From the NCBI RefSeq assembly GCF_900095735.1, contig NZ_FNLO01000004.1, positions 186,001 through 250,000 of the forward strand: a stretch of DNA of 64,000 nt, written 5' to 3'. The notes beneath the pieces were generated by a model, which was not told the origin of the DNA, did not search any database, and saw only the letters and a list, made by a program, of their open reading frames with translations. Shown one piece after another: positions 9,984 through 19,214 of the stretch (position 1 is its first letter; each line of letters opens with the position of its first letter). The position numbers were made by a program, and so were the translations under genes. This DNA is from Chitinasiproducens palmae (GTDB taxonomy: Bacteria; Pseudomonadota; Gammaproteobacteria; Burkholderiales; Burkholderiaceae).

Positions 9984-10435
9984 TTGGTCTCCAACCAGAA
10001 AGTGACGGGTCCGTCGTTGACGAGGGCAACCTGCATGTCCGCGCCGAAGCGGCCGGTCGCCACCTCGGGGTGCGCGGCGCGAGCCTGGGCGACCAGCGTG
10101 TCGAACAGTTGCCGGCCACGCTCGGGCGGTGCCGCGCCGCTGAAGCTCGGGCGCGTGCCGGAGCGCGTGTCGGCGGCCAGCGTGAACTGCGGCACCAGCA
10201 GCAGACCGCCGGGTGTGCCGGCGCCGTCGATGTCGCGCAGCGGCCGGTTCATCTTGCCCTGCGCGTCGGAGAAAACCCGCAGCGCCAGCAGTTTGTCGAG
10301 CAGCCGGGCCGGTGAGGCGTCGGCGTCGTCGCGCTGCGCGCAGACCAGCACCAGCAGGCCCTGGCCAATCTGGCCGACGGTCTCGCCGCCGACGCGGACC
10401 TGCGCGTGACCGACCCGCTGCAAAAGGCCGATCAT
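9980..10435 (-). CDS. dtd: D-aminoacyl-tRNA deacylase
   Basis: A 151-residue proofreading enzyme that removes D-amino acids, and glycine from tRNA-Ala, from mischarged tRNA. It starts [21 protein letters not shown]. It carries [20 protein letters not shown], containing the family SQFTL-like motif (here PQFTL), and the cross-subunit GxP motif region near the end ([12 protein letters not shown]). Length is typical. It overlaps both neighbours by 4 bp, which makes functional sense after tyrS, as tyrosyl-tRNA synthetase can charge D-Tyr. Confidence 0.95.
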   Translation of the reverse strand: MIGLLQRVGHAQVRVGGETVGQIGQGLLVLVCAQRDDADASPARLLDKLLALRVFSDAQGKMNRPLRDIDGAGTPGGLLLVPQFTLAADTRSGTRPSFSGAAPPERGRQLFDTLVAQARAAHPEVATGRFGADMQVALVNDGPVTFWLETK

Positions 10436-11697
10436 GCGCTCAGCGTGACGCGCGCGAAGCGGCGCTTGCCGACCTGAACGACGTACTCGCCGGCCTCGAT
10501 CTTCAGTGCCTTGTCGCTGATCACGGTGCCGTCGATCTTCACGCCGCCCTGCTCGATGTTGCGGTTCGCCTCCGACGTCGACGGCACGAGTTGCGCGCCC
10601 TTGAGCAACTGGGCGATGCCGAGCGGCGCACCGTTGAGCGTGACGCTCGGGATGTCGTCGGGCACGCCGCCCCGCGCGCGCAGGTTGAATTCCTCCAGCG
10701 CATGTTCGGCTGCCGCGCGCGAATGGAAGCGCGTGACCAGTTCCTGCGCCAGCCGCACCTTGTAGTCACGCGGATTGGCGCCGCTCCCGGTGGCCTGTCG
10801 GTAGCCCGCGATGGCGGCTTCCGACTCGAAGGACAGCAGTTCGTAGTAGCGCCACATCAGCGTGTCCGAGATGCTCATCACCTTGCCGAACATGTCGGCC
10901 GGCCGGTCCGCGATGCCAATGTAGTTGGCCTTCGACTTGGACATCTTCTCGACGCCGTCCAGGCCCTCCAGCAGCGGCATGGTCAGCACGCACTGCTGCG
11001 GCTGGCCGTATTGCTTCTGCAGTTCCCGGCCCATCAGCAGGTTGAACTTCTGATCGGTGCCGCCCAGCTCCAGGTCCGCGTGCAGCGCGACCGAGTCGTA
11101 GCCCTGCATCAGCGGATAGAGAAACTCGTGGATCGAGATCGGCACGCCGTTGGAGAACCGCTTCGTGAAATCGTCGCGCTCGAGCATGCGGGCGACCGTC
11201 GCGTGCGAAGCGAGGCGGATCAGGCCGTCCGCGCCCAGCTTCATCGACCACTCGCTGTTGTAGCGAATCTCCGTTTTCTCGCGGTCCAGCACCAGCGCCG
11301 CCTGTTCGAAATAGGTCTTCGCGTTGTGCTCGATCTGCTCGCGCGTGAGCGGCGGGCGCGTCGCGTTGCGTCCGGACGGGTCGCCGATCAGCGAGGTGAA
11401 GTCGCCGATCAGGAAGATCACCGTATGCCCGAGGTCCTGCAACTGGCGCATCTTGTTGAGCACCACCGTGTGCCCGACGTGAATGTCCGGCGCGGTCGGA
11501 TCGAGGCCCAGCTTGATGCGCAGCGGCACGCCGGTGGCCGCGCTCTTGGCTAGCTTCTGCGCGAACTCCGCCTCGACCAGCAATTCGTCGCAACCGCGCT
11601 TGGTCACGGCCAGCGCATGCCGAACCTCGTCCGTGATCGGATAGCTCGTGCCGGTCGAGGTCGGTTGCGGGACTTGCGGCGTGACTTCGCTATTCAT
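10432..11697 (-). CDS. tyrS: Tyrosyl-tRNA synthetase
   Basis: A 421-residue class I synthetase. The HIGH-like motif reads HVGH in [15 protein letters not shown] and the KMSKS loop is [15 protein letters not shown]-terminal S4 RNA-binding domain runs from about 355 ([13 protein letters not shown]) to the end. This is the shorter TyrRS form with HVGH, as in many betaproteobacteria. The ATG at 11697 is supported by MNSEVTPQ followed by conserved sequence. It is the first gene of an operon with dtd and a phosphatase. TAAAAT near 11797-11802 on this strand could be the -10, without a good -35. Confidence 0.97.
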   Translation of the reverse strand: MNSEVTPQVPQPTSTGTSYPITDEVRHALAVTKRGCDELLVEAEFAQKLAKSAATGVPLRIKLGLDPTAPDIHVGHTVVLNKMRQLQDLGHTVIFLIGDFTSLIGDPSGRNATRPPLTREQIEHNAKTYFEQAALVLDREKTEIRYNSEWSMKLGADGLIRLASHATVARMLERDDFTKRFSNGVPISIHEFLYPLMQGYDSVALHADLELGGTDQKFNLLMGRELQKQYGQPQQCVLTMPLLEGLDGVEKMSKSKANYIGIADRPADMFGKVMSISDTLMWRYYELLSFESEAAIAGYRQATGSGANPRDYKVRLAQELVTRFHSRAAAEHALEEFNLRARGGVPDDIPSVTLNGAPLGIAQLLKGAQLVPSTSEANRNIEQGGVKIDGTVISDKALKIEAGEYVVQVGKRRFARVTLSA

Positions 11698-11806
11698 GGA
11701 CGTTTTCGGAATCGGCTGATGGAAGGAAAGATGGCATCGCGGCTAGTCTGCACCATGCCGCACGCGAGCAGCGGCGCGGTGTGACCAGCGAGAAAGCGGA
11801 TTTTAC

Positions 11807-13447
11807 GTGATGTGCCGGTGGCAAGAGCGTTTTTCAGGCCGGATCGACGCAGCGGTGCGGCGGCTGCGTCGACGGATCGGAGTGGCGATGCGACGCCACG
11901 CAACGGTGGCAAGCGCGGCGCAGCGGGCCGGCGCGCGGCCGCGCGAGGGGCCACGCGCTCGCCGCATGTGGCAACGGCCGGCCATGGTCGCGACCGGGCT
12001 GACGCTCGCGACGGCGGCGGTCGCCGCTGCTTACGCGCCACTACCGCCGCTACCGCCACTACCGCCGCTATCGCCGCCACCGCAGACACTGCCACTGTCG
12101 CCACCGCCGCCCGCCCTGCTGCCCGCGCCGCGCGGCCACGCGGTCGGCCATGCGGTCGGCCATGCGGTCGGCCATGCGGTCGGCCATGCGGTCGGCCATG
12201 CGGTCGGCCATGCCGTCGCGGCCGAGGCGCCGCTCCGGCAGCGCGCGGCACGCGCGCGGGGACGCGGCCGCACCGCGCCGGCAGCGCCGGCGGATAGCTT
12301 CGCGGTCGTCGGCACGGCCCGCTCCGGCGAGCGCCTTGGCCATCTGCTCAAGCGGATGGACGTCACGGCGCCGGGCCTGAAGCTCGCGCTGGCGCGCGCG
12401 CGGCACGCCGAGGTCTGGCGCGCGCTTCGAGCCGGCGACGAGGTGCATGCTCAAGTAGACCACGGCGGGCGCCTGTTGCGCCTGTCTCTGGACCGCCAGG
12501 AAGCCGGCGCGCACGCAGGCGTGTCGTGGCGAATCCTGCGCACGGGCAGCGCGCGCTATCGTTTCGAGCGCGTGCCGTCCAAGAGCCACGTCGACATCGA
12601 AGCGCGCGCCGGCCGCCTGCGGCGCGGCAGCGTCTTCACGGCGCTCGAAGCGGCGGGCGTGCCGCCGACCGTGGCCGCGCAACTGCCGCGTGCGTTCGGC
12701 GACACCTTCGACCTGCGCCGCCTGCCCGCCGCCGATGCCCGGTTCCATGTGGTGTTCGAGACGACAGCGCATCGCGGACGTCGTACCGGCGCCGGCAGAC
12801 TGCTCGTTGCCGCCGTGGAGACCCACGGCCGGCGACGCATCGCGATCCGCTGTGACGCGCCTGCGGCGGCTGCCGCCGTCGCGACAGGTCGCGACACCGC
12901 GCGCTACTGCGACGCCAATGGTCGGCTGCTGGGCCGCCGCTTCCTTGCCGCGCCGGTCAAGGTCGGCCGCGTCAGTTCGCGCTTTGGTTGGCGGCTCGAT
13001 CCCCGGCGCGGTACCCGGCGACATCATGACGGGACCGACTTCGCCGCGCCCGCCGGGTCGCCGATCCATGCCACGGCCACCGGCCGCGTGACGTTCGTCG
13101 GCACGCAGAACGGCTATGGCCGAACGGTCATCGTCGACCATGGCGGCGGCATCCAGACCGTGTACGCCCACCTGCGCGACACGGTCAGCGGTCTGCGCGC
13201 CGGCGCGCGGCTCGACCAGGGCACGGTGCTTGGCTACGTCGGCCGCAGCGGCGTTGCGACCGGCAACCATGTGCATTACGAAGTCCGCGAGCATGGCCGC
13301 GCGGTGCCGCCAAGCCGCGTTGCCGCGCGTGGCGCCGATGTGCTCGACGCGCGGCGCATGGCGGCTTTCCGTCGTAGCAGCCGACCCTGGCTCGCGAGGG
13401 CAGGCCTGCTCGCGGTGGCGGACACACCCCGCAAGGCCCGGAGTTGA
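11807..13447 (+). CDS. M23-family (LytM) cell-wall endopeptidase with Pro-rich and GHAV repeats
   Basis: A probable murein DD-endopeptidase of the MepM/NlpD type, 546 residues if the first ATG is used. A hydrophobic signal or anchor segment ([18 protein letters not shown]) lies near 65-82; it is preceded by a very basic ~60 residues, so the true start may be internal. A PLPP-rich stretch and seven GHAV units follow. An OapA/LysM-like domain comes next, then the C-terminal M23 domain with the zinc ligands HHDGTD (about 406) and HVH (about 488) and the YAH motif, so the active site looks complete. It is divergent from tyrS and upstream of anmK, an order conserved in Burkholderia relatives, and fits with peptidoglycan turnover. 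Confidence 0.85.
   Translation: MMCRWQERFSGRIDAAVRRLRRRIGVAMRRHATVASAAQRAGARPREGPRARRMWQRPAMVATGLTLATAAVAAAYAPLPPLPPLPPLSPPPQTLPLSPPPPALLPAPRGHAVGHAVGHAVGHAVGHAVGHAVGHAVAAEAPLRQRAARARGRGRTAPAAPADSFAVVGTARSGERLGHLLKRMDVTAPGLKLALARARHAEVWRALRAGDEVHAQVDHGGRLLRLSLDRQEAGAHAGVSWRILRTGSARYRFERVPSKSHVDIEARAGRLRRGSVFTALEAAGVPPTVAAQLPRAFGDTFDLRRLPAADARFHVVFETTAHRGRRTGAGRLLVAAVETHGRRRIAIRCDAPAAAAAVATGRDTARYCDANGRLLGRRFLAAPVKVGRVSSRFGWRLDPRRGTRRHHDGTDFAAPAGSPIHATATGRVTFVGTQNGYGRTVIVDHGGGIQTVYAHLRDTVSGLRAGARLDQGTVLGYVGRSGVATGNHVHYEVREHGRAVPPSRVAARGADVLDARRMAAFRRSSRPWLARAGLLAVADTPRKARS
12134..12217 (+). repeat. in-frame 12-bp minisatellite (7 units) encoding GHAV
   Basis: Seven units of GGCCATGCGGTC (the first has CAC and the last has GCCGTC) are nearly perfect and encode Gly-His-Ala-Val seven times within the exported part of the M23 peptidase. 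Because the unit is 12 bp, slippage changes length by four residues without breaking the frame. Regular His spacing every four residues could bind metal; that is inference. Confidence 0.93.
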
Positions 13448-13540
13448 TTTTCGGTGGCGCGTGGACGGTGACGCGGTCGCGCCAGAGGACTTGGCGCGGG
13501 TCGCGGCGTCTTCGCCGCGGTCGCAAGGTGGCGGCCTCTT

Positions 13541-13628
13541 GCCGTGCCATCGCCGTGCCATCGCCGTGCCATCGCTGGACCGTCGCTGGACCATCGCTGG
13601 ACCGTCGCCGGGCCTTCGCCAGGCCATC
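13541..13628. repeat. intergenic tandem array, 8 x 11 bp
   Basis: Eight 11-bp units: three identical GCCGTGCCATC, three GCTGGACC(G/A)TC, then GCCGGGCCTTC and GCCAGGCCATC. They lie in the 326-bp gap between the M23 gene and anmK, both on the + strand. The rest of the gap has no recognisable gene or terminator; the anmK ribosome-binding site (AGGAAAG) is just before 13774. It is the longest of the five 11-bp arrays. Confidence 0.88.
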
Positions 13629-13773
13629 GCCGCCGCCGGCGCGAACGCACGCTTGGCGGGCGCCGCTTCCGGTCGGCTGGATTTCTCGCGCCACCCCGCC
13701 ATGGCGAGCCAGCGCCTGCCCGGCTGGCGTTAGAATGACCGGCCTCCTCCACGCCGCCAGGAAAGCCAATCGC

Positions 13774-14895
13774 ATGTCAGACCGTTCGTCCACCCTCTAT
13801 ATCGGCCTGATGTCCGGCACCAGCATGGACGGTGTCGACGGCGTGCTGGTCGACCTGTCGGCCAGTGGCATGCGCCTGCTCGCCACCGCGAGCCTGCCGA
13901 TGCCCGCGCCGCTGCGCGATGCGTTGTTCGCGCTGCAGCAGCCAGGCGACGACGAGATCGATCGCGAGGCGCGCGCCGGCATCGCGCTCGCTGACCTGTA
14001 TGGTGACTGCGTCGCGGCACTGTTGGCCAGCGCCGCGGTGGATGCGCGGCAAGTGCGTGCGATCGGGGCGCACGGGCAGACCGTGCGGCATCGACCCGAG
14101 CGCGGCTACACGCGCCAACTCGGCGCGCCCGCCGCCCTGGCGGAGCGCTGCGGCATCGATGTGGTTGCGGATTTCCGCAGCCGCGACATTGCCGCCGGCG
14201 GCCAGGGCGCACCGTTGGTGCCGGCCTTTCATCGCGCGCTTTTTGGTGCCGAGGGCGCGACGCGGGCACTGTGCAATATCGGCGGCATCGCGAACCTGAC
14301 AGTGCTGGACGCGACGGCGACCACCGGCTTCGACACCGGCCCGGGCAATGTCTTCCTCGACAGTTGGACGCAACGCCACCGTGGCCAGCCGTTCGACGTC
14401 GACGGACAATTCGCGGCCGAGGGTCAAGTGGTTGCGGCGCTGCTGGAAGCCTGCCTGGACGAGCCGTACTTCCGCCTGCCGCCGCCGAAGAGCACCGGCC
14501 GCGACCTGTTCAACGACGCCTGGCTGGCGAGCCGCCTGGCACGTTGTCCGGGCCTGGCGCCCGCCGATGTGCAGGCAACGCTGACCGCCCTGACCGCGCA
14601 GACCATTGCCGAAGCGGTGGCCCAGCACGCACCGTCGTGCGACACGCTTTATCTGTGCGGCGGCGGCGCGCTGAATGGCGTCCTCAGCTGCGCCATCGAG
14701 GCCGCGTTGCAGCAACGCCAGGGACGCAATATCGCGGTCTGGTCGACCGCCGCGCTTGGTCTGGACCCGCTCTGGGTCGAGGCCTTCGCATTCGCATGGC
14801 TGGCGGAACGTTTCACGTCGCGGCAGCCGGCGAACCTGCCGTCGGTCACCGGCGCGGCCGGCCCGCGCATCCTCGGCGCGCTCTACCCGGCCTGA
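13774..14895 (+). CDS. anmK: Anhydro-N-acetylmuramic acid kinase
   Basis: A 373-residue sugar kinase that hydrolyses and phosphorylates 1,6-anhydroMurNAc to MurNAc-6-P in peptidoglycan recycling. It shows the phosphate-1 motif [18 protein letters not shown] at the start, catalytic Asp in [25 protein letters not shown], and [11 protein letters not shown]. The ATG at 13774 has AGGAAAGCC upstream and gives the family length; a longer frame to 13444 is Arg-rich non-family sequence. Its position after a murein endopeptidase gene fits a cell-wall turnover pair. Confidence 0.96.
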   Translation: MSDRSSTLYIGLMSGTSMDGVDGVLVDLSASGMRLLATASLPMPAPLRDALFALQQPGDDEIDREARAGIALADLYGDCVAALLASAAVDARQVRAIGAHGQTVRHRPERGYTRQLGAPAALAERCGIDVVADFRSRDIAAGGQGAPLVPAFHRALFGAEGATRALCNIGGIANLTVLDATATTGFDTGPGNVFLDSWTQRHRGQPFDVDGQFAAEGQVVAALLEACLDEPYFRLPPPKSTGRDLFNDAWLASRLARCPGLAPADVQATLTALTAQTIAEAVAQHAPSCDTLYLCGGGALNGVLSCAIEAALQQRQGRNIAVWSTAALGLDPLWVEAFAFAWLAERFTSRQPANLPSVTGAAGPRILGALYPA

Positions 14896-15050
14896 GCCTG
14901 GCTACTCCGATCGCCAAGGCGACGGCACGGCGCGCGGTGAACCTTGTGCGGACGGCGTGGCAGTGACGCACAGCAGCGAGGCATAGCAGCCGGGACTACG
15001 GCGGAGCGACGCCCGGTGCCAGGCGTGGCCGGTTCGAGAAGCAGCGGCGG

Positions 15051-15079
15051 AAAAGAAAAAGCGGCCCAGCGGGCCGCTT
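15051..15079 (-). terminator. intrinsic terminator after erpA
   Basis: Read on the minus strand, a GC-rich stem AGCGGCCC/GGGCCGCT with a 2-nt centre is followed directly by TTTTTCTTTT. It lies 34 bp after the erpA stop, on the correct strand. Confidence 0.88.
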
Positions 15080-15112
15080 CGATCGATCGCGTGTCCGATG
15101 TGGCCGGACGGA

Positions 15113-15478
15113 TCAGACGGAGAAGGACGAGCCGCACCCGCAGGTGGTCGTCGCATTCGGATTCTTGATGACGAACTGCGCGCCGTTCAGATCATCCTTG
15201 TAGTCGATCTCGGCGCCGACCAGGTATTGGTAGCTCATCGAGTCGATCAGCAGGCTGACGCCGTTCTTGTCCATCACGGTATCGTCCTCGTTGACCTCTT
15301 CGTCGAACGTGAAACCGTATTGGAAGCCCGAGCAGCCGCCGCCCTGCACAAAAACGCGCAGCTTGAGCTCAGGATTGCCCTCTTCGTCGATCAACTGCTT
15401 GACCTTGTCGGCCGCGCTGTCCGTGAAGACGAGCGGCAACGGCATCTCGGTAGCAACGGATTCGCTGACAGCATTCAT
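15113..15478 (-). CDS. erpA: Iron-sulfur cluster insertion protein ErpA
   Basis: A 121-residue A-type carrier that delivers Fe-S clusters to apo-enzymes. The three conserved cysteines are present: one in [13 protein letters not shown] and two in the C-terminal TTCGCGSSF. ErpA is distinguished from IscA by the NEDDTV and [14 protein letters not shown] segments and by its genomic place beside rpsI-rplM, conserved in Burkholderiaceae. On the minus strand TACAAT (15509-15514) may be the -10; no strong -35 was found. It is transcribed alone between two terminators. Confidence 0.95.
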   Translation of the reverse strand: MNAVSESVATEMPLPLVFTDSAADKVKQLIDEEGNPELKLRVFVQGGGCSGFQYGFTFDEEVNEDDTVMDKNGVSLLIDSMSYQYLVGAEIDYKDDLNGAQFVIKNPNATTTCGCGSSFSV

Positions 15479-15574
15479 GAAATTGGACCCCTTCTAGACA
15501 CACCTGACATTGTAGGCTTCCCGCCGAGGGGCTGGAGGAAGTCACGTTGCCGATAGGGCTTTAAGCGAACGCCC

Positions 15575-15611
15575 AAAAGAAAACGCCACCGCGCCGAACG
15601 CGGTGGCGTTT
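15575..15611 (-). terminator. intrinsic terminator after rpsI
   Basis: On the minus strand the stem AACGCCACCGCG/CGCGGTGGCGTT closes a short loop and is followed by TTCTTTT. It begins 44 bp after the rpsI stop and ends the rplM-rpsI operon. Confidence 0.88.
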
Positions 15612-15654
15612 GCACTGCCCGCCAGGACGGTGACCGTCCTGGCGAACGAAGCGA

Positions 15655-16047
15655 TTAACGCTTCGAGAACTGCTTCCGGCGACGGGCCTTGTGAAAGCCG
15701 ACCTTCTTACGCTCGACTTCACGCGCGTCACGGGTCACGAAGCCGGCTTGCGACAGACCGGCCTTCAGCGTGTTGTCGTACTCGATCAGTGCCCGGGTGA
15801 TGCCGTGGCGCACTGCGCCGGCCTGCCCGGTTTCACCGCCGCCCGACACGTTGACCTTGATGTCGAACGTCGACGCGTGGTTGGTCAGTTCCAGCGGCTG
15901 ACGCACCATCATCAGCGACGTCTCACGCGAGAAGTAGTCGCTGATGGGCTTGCCGTTGACAACGATGTTGCCGCTGCCAGCCTTCACGAAGACACGTGCG
16001 ACCGCGCTCTTGCGACGGCCGGTGCCATAGTTCCAATTTCCGATCAT
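15655..16047 (-). CDS. rpsI: 30S ribosomal protein S9
   Basis: A 130-residue S9, the universal length. It shows [14 protein letters not shown] near the N terminus, [19 protein letters not shown] in the centre, and the basic C-terminal tail ending in SKR that reaches the P-site tRNA. It lies 11 bp after rplM, in the conserved rplM-rpsI operon. Confidence 0.99.
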   Translation of the reverse strand: MIGNWNYGTGRRKSAVARVFVKAGSGNIVVNGKPISDYFSRETSLMMVRQPLELTNHASTFDIKVNVSGGGETGQAGAVRHGITRALIEYDNTLKAGLSQAGFVTRDAREVERKKVGFHKARRRKQFSKR

Positions 16048-16058
16048 GATGGGTTCCC

Positions 16059-16487
16059 TCAGATCTCGAGCGCTTTCGGCTGTTGTGCCGTATGCGGATG
16101 CGTCTCTTCAGCGTAGACCTTGAGCTTCTTGATCATCGCGTAGCCGAGCGGACCCTTCGGGAGCATGCCCTTGACCGCCTTCTCGAGTGCACGGCCCGGA
16201 AAGCGTTCCTGCATCTTGCCGAACGTCGTTTCGTAGATGCCGCCCGGGTAGCCCGAATGGCGGAAGTACTTCTTGTCGTTCGCCTTGTTGCCCGTGACGC
16301 GGAGCTTGCCCGCATTGACGATGATGATGTAATCGCCCGTGTCGACGTGCGGGGTGAACTCAGGCTTGTGTTTGCCGCGAAGGCGCCGTGCCACTTCGCT
16401 GGCGACACGGCCGAGAACCTTGTCCGTCGCGTCAATCACGTACCATTCGCGCTCGACCGTCTCGGCCTTGGCGGAAAAAGTCTTCAT
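16059..16487 (-). CDS. rplM: 50S ribosomal protein L13
   Basis: A 142-residue L13, identical in length to E. coli. It begins [20 protein letters not shown] and contains the signature [18 protein letters not shown]. The frame stays open for 45 more residues upstream to an ATG at 16622, but that part is not L13-like and lies in the leader, so 16487 is the start. The spacer before it (TTTGGATT) is a weak ribosome-binding site. A promoter at 16679-16707 implies a leader of about 185 nt, in keeping with the autogenous control known for L13 operons. Confidence 0.98.
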   Translation of the reverse strand: MKTFSAKAETVEREWYVIDATDKVLGRVASEVARRLRGKHKPEFTPHVDTGDYIIIVNAGKLRVTGNKANDKKYFRHSGYPGGIYETTFGKMQERFPGRALEKAVKGMLPKGPLGYAMIKKLKVYAEETHPHTAQQPKALEI

Positions 16488-16678
16488 GATCGAATCCAAA
16501 GTATTAGCCCGATTTTGATCCGGCAGGCAGATGTCGGCCGGTTGAGTCCGCAGGTGCAACTGCTGTCGGAATAGAGCCGTGGCCTGCTCGAAGAGCGTGC
16601 CGTCCGGCTCGTCCGATGCCATTGTCGTGGCGCGAACGTAATGCCTCTCCCGTCGGGCTGGTAGCGGAAGAACACGCG

Positions 16679-16707
16679 AGCATAGCAGGCCTGGCGCCTG
16701 CTGTCAA
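16679..16707 (-). promoter_or_regulatory. sigma-70 promoter of rplM-rpsI
   Basis: On the minus strand TTGACA (16707-16702), an exact -35 consensus, is separated by 17 bp from TATGCT (16684-16679). The predicted start near 16673 leaves a leader of about 185 nt before rplM. Nothing else is annotated between 16488 and 16939. This is the strongest promoter match I saw in the window. Confidence 0.88.
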
Positions 16708-16939
16708 AATTCGCGTTGGAAGGGGCACGTTCGAAGGGGCACGTTCCTAGTGCCGCGGGCGGACGCGGTGCGGGTTGCGCGCGCTCCCGGGGCCTCGGCA
16801 TGCAAGGCAGCGCGTCGTGTGCGAGATCGCACCCGCTCACCCGGCGCTTGCGCCGATGAACCGCTGGCGCGACGGGCGCATCCGATACGGCAAGCCGGGA
16901 CGAATGCCTGTCGAAATCGGCCGGCGCTGGCGGGCGGGC

Positions 16940-17034
16940 AAAAAAAAACCCGATCCAATAGACCGGGTTGAATCCACCAAGGAGAGGTGGAGGAGACAGC
17001 GGAGACGAGGCACTGCATGCAATGCGTCGTCGAT
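16940..17034 (-). ncRNA. candidate small RNA with repeated UCUCC anti-Shine-Dalgarno motifs
   Basis: A transcript of about 95 nt is predicted from a good promoter to a canonical terminator, with no plausible reading frame. Read 5'-3' on the minus strand it has a 5' hairpin (17010-17025, GCATTGCATGCAGTGC), a C/U-rich linker with two UCUCC motifs (16991-17009), and a second hairpin (16974-16990) whose CCACC/GGUGG stem presents a UCUCCUU loop. The terminator hairpin has a 9-bp stem with one G-U pair and a loop UAUUG, followed by nine U (16948-16940). The UCUCC motifs are complementary to Shine-Dalgarno sequences. I do not recognise it as a named RNA; anti-SD small RNAs such as the 'cuckoo' group are the nearest idea. 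Confidence 0.72.
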
Positions 17035-17040
17035 GGCTCG

Positions 17041-17069
17041 ATTATAGGGTATGCCCGCATGCACCGCAA
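17041..17069 (-). promoter_or_regulatory. sigma-70 promoter of the candidate small RNA
   Basis: On the minus strand TTGCGG (17069-17064) is followed by a 17-bp spacer and an exact TATAAT (17046-17041). The start would be near 17034. No protein-coding gene follows before the terminator at 16940, so this promoter serves only a short RNA. Confidence 0.75.
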
Positions 17070-17442
17070 GAGAGTTCGTATCGTAAAAAACGTGCTCACA
17101 ATATGAAAAATTCAGCTAAAGCTGATCAGGCGTGGCGTGTCATCCGAAAGGCGGCGCCGCTCGTTGTCGAACAGCACCCGGAAGGGCTGGCACTGGCTGC
17201 CACTGGCGCTCACCGGTCAGCGCAGCGGCGGGAACTGGCAGCGGCCGGCGCCTATCGGCGAGTCGATCTAGAATGCGAGTCCGCGCGGGCACGGGGTTTT
17301 TACGGCCGGGGCACGCCGCGCCGTGCCTCGGGGCTGAGCACGGCGCTCACAGCAAGGCCGGCGCGGGCATCACAGCGTTGTCGGCTGTGGCGGTTCGTCG
17401 CAGCGCCGGTCTGCGAGCGGTGAAAATCAATGGAGCGAAGCG
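17070..17442. other. gene-free stretch upstream of the OsmC gene
   Basis: This 373-bp gap lies between the small-RNA promoter (-) and the OsmC gene (+). It begins A/T-rich, unlike its surroundings, and holds a short palindrome TCAGCT-AA-AGCTGA (17112-17125). TAGAAT at 17269-17274 is a possible -10 for the OsmC gene, without a good -35. I see no convincing gene in it. Confidence 0.5.
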
Positions 17443-17865
17443 ATGGAATGCACGGTGAAATGGGGTGGCGTCGACGGCATGAGCTTCATTGCCGAGACTG
17501 GCAGCGGCCATCTCGTCGCAATGGATGGCGCACCGGACGGCGGCGGCCGCAATCTCGCGCCGCGGCCGATGGAAATGGTGCTGCTCGGCACCGGCGGTTG
17601 CACCGCCTATGACGTGGTGCTGATCCTGAAACGGGGCCGGCAGGACGTGCGTGGCTGCGAAGTGCAGTTGCGCGCCGAACGGGCGGACAGCGATCCGAAG
17701 GTCTTCACGAAGGTGCACTTCCACTTCGTCGTGAGCGGCCGCGGCCTGAAACCCGAGCAGGTCGAGCGCGCGATCAAGCTGTCCCACGAAAAGTATTGTT
17801 CGGCGTCGATCATGGTTGCGAAGACCGCCGAACTGACGCACGACTTTGAAATCGTCGAAGCCTGA
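17443..17865 (+). CDS. OsmC family protein (YhfA-like)
   Basis: A 140-residue OsmC/Ohr-superfamily protein. The first conserved cysteine is in LLGTGGCTAYDVVLIL (about residue 52). The second is in SHEKYCSASIMVAK (about 117). These are the two positions that in OsmC/Ohr form the thiol peroxidase couple. Lack of the extended N-terminal strand and the MECTVKWGG start make it closer to the YhfA group than to Ohr; peroxide detoxification is therefore possible but not certain. It is a single gene, with rnpB converging 60 bp downstream. Confidence 0.88.
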   Translation: MECTVKWGGVDGMSFIAETGSGHLVAMDGAPDGGGRNLAPRPMEMVLLGTGGCTAYDVVLILKRGRQDVRGCEVQLRAERADSDPKVFTKVHFHFVVSGRGLKPEQVERAIKLSHEKYCSASIMVAKTAELTHDFEIVEA

Positions 17866-17929
17866 GCGCGGCGCGTTTGGGCAAGCGCGCGAACGGCAGA
17901 TACAAATCGCGTGTATGAATGGAGTGCGT

Positions 17930-18326
<397 letters not shown>

Positions 18327-18413
18327 GGACGCAAGTGTAGCACCCCGGTGCAGCGCGCACCGTCGTACCAGACTGAACGACCACATACCAATAAACCGAC
18401 GACGTTCTCCGCG

Positions 18414-19214
18414 ATGACTCACACCATCCCAAGACAATTGCTGTCCGACCGGGCCGCCCGCGCGCTGCGTGAACACATCACCGGCGGACGCTGGCGCATC
18501 GGGCAGCGCCTGCCGGTCGAGGCCGAACTGGCCACGGAGCTGCAGGTGAGCCGCGGCACGGTGCGCGAGGCGGTACGCGCGCTGGTCACCAACGGCATGC
18601 TGGAGGTGCGGCAGGGCTCTGGCACCTATGTGCGCGCCCGCTTCGACGTGGCGCCCAGCCTCGACGCGATACGTCGCGCGAGCCTGCGCGACCAGTACGA
18701 AGTCCGTTGCGCGCTGGATGTCGAAGCGGCCCGGCTGGCGGCGGTGCGCCATGCACCCGCGCATCTCGAAACCATCCGCAAGCGGTTGCTTGCGTTGGAC
18801 TGTGGCGCGCCGACGAGCGAAGCCGACGTGCGCTTGCTGGTCGAACGCGACTACGCGTTCCACGCCGCGATCGTGGACGCTTCGCAGAACCGCGTGCTGA
18901 TCGAGACGTATCGCATTCTTTCCGCACACATCGAGCAGTCGATTGCCGAGACCCTGTCAGTCGGCCTGCGTGAACCGGATTACGCGTCGCACGCCGCCGT
19001 CGTGCAGGCGATCGCCGCACGTGACCCGGAATGGGCCGAGCGCGCCGTCCGCGCGATGTTCGCGCCGACGCTTGCGGAACTCGATGCGCGCACCGACCTG
19101 CGTGCCGACGCCGCACCGGCGCCGCGCGGCGTTCCGGCGGTGCCGCAGTCGGACCCGTCGCGCGCCGATCAATCGGCGCGGCGCAGTGGCCGAAACACCG
19201 TCACATCGTCGTAA
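18414..19214 (+). CDS. GntR-family transcriptional regulator, FadR (FCD) type
   Basis: A 266-residue regulator. The N-terminal winged helix-turn-helix (about 20-75) contains LPVEAELATELQVSRGTVRE and NGMLEVRQGSGTYVR. The C-terminal all-helical FCD ligand domain (about 90-225) has the Asp/His pattern RDYAFHAAIVDASQN and HAAVVQAI, which usually binds a metal and a small carboxylate. No neighbouring transporter or catabolic gene reveals the effector. The ATG at 18414 gives the family N terminus and lies about 90 bp from the rnpB 5' end (divergent). Its 3' end overlaps the DUF3025 gene by 46 bp. Confidence 0.9.
   Translation: MTHTIPRQLLSDRAARALREHITGGRWRIGQRLPVEAELATELQVSRGTVREAVRALVTNGMLEVRQGSGTYVRARFDVAPSLDAIRRASLRDQYEVRCALDVEAARLAAVRHAPAHLETIRKRLLALDCGAPTSEADVRLLVERDYAFHAAIVDASQNRVLIETYRILSAHIEQSIAETLSVGLREPDYASHAAVVQAIAARDPEWAERAVRAMFAPTLAELDARTDLRADAAPAPRGVPAVPQSDPSRADQSARRSGRNTVTSS

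Noticed and set aside
16488-16622. Longer L13 start at 16622
   Set aside because: The extra 45 residues are not L13-like. The protein from 16487 has exactly the E. coli length.
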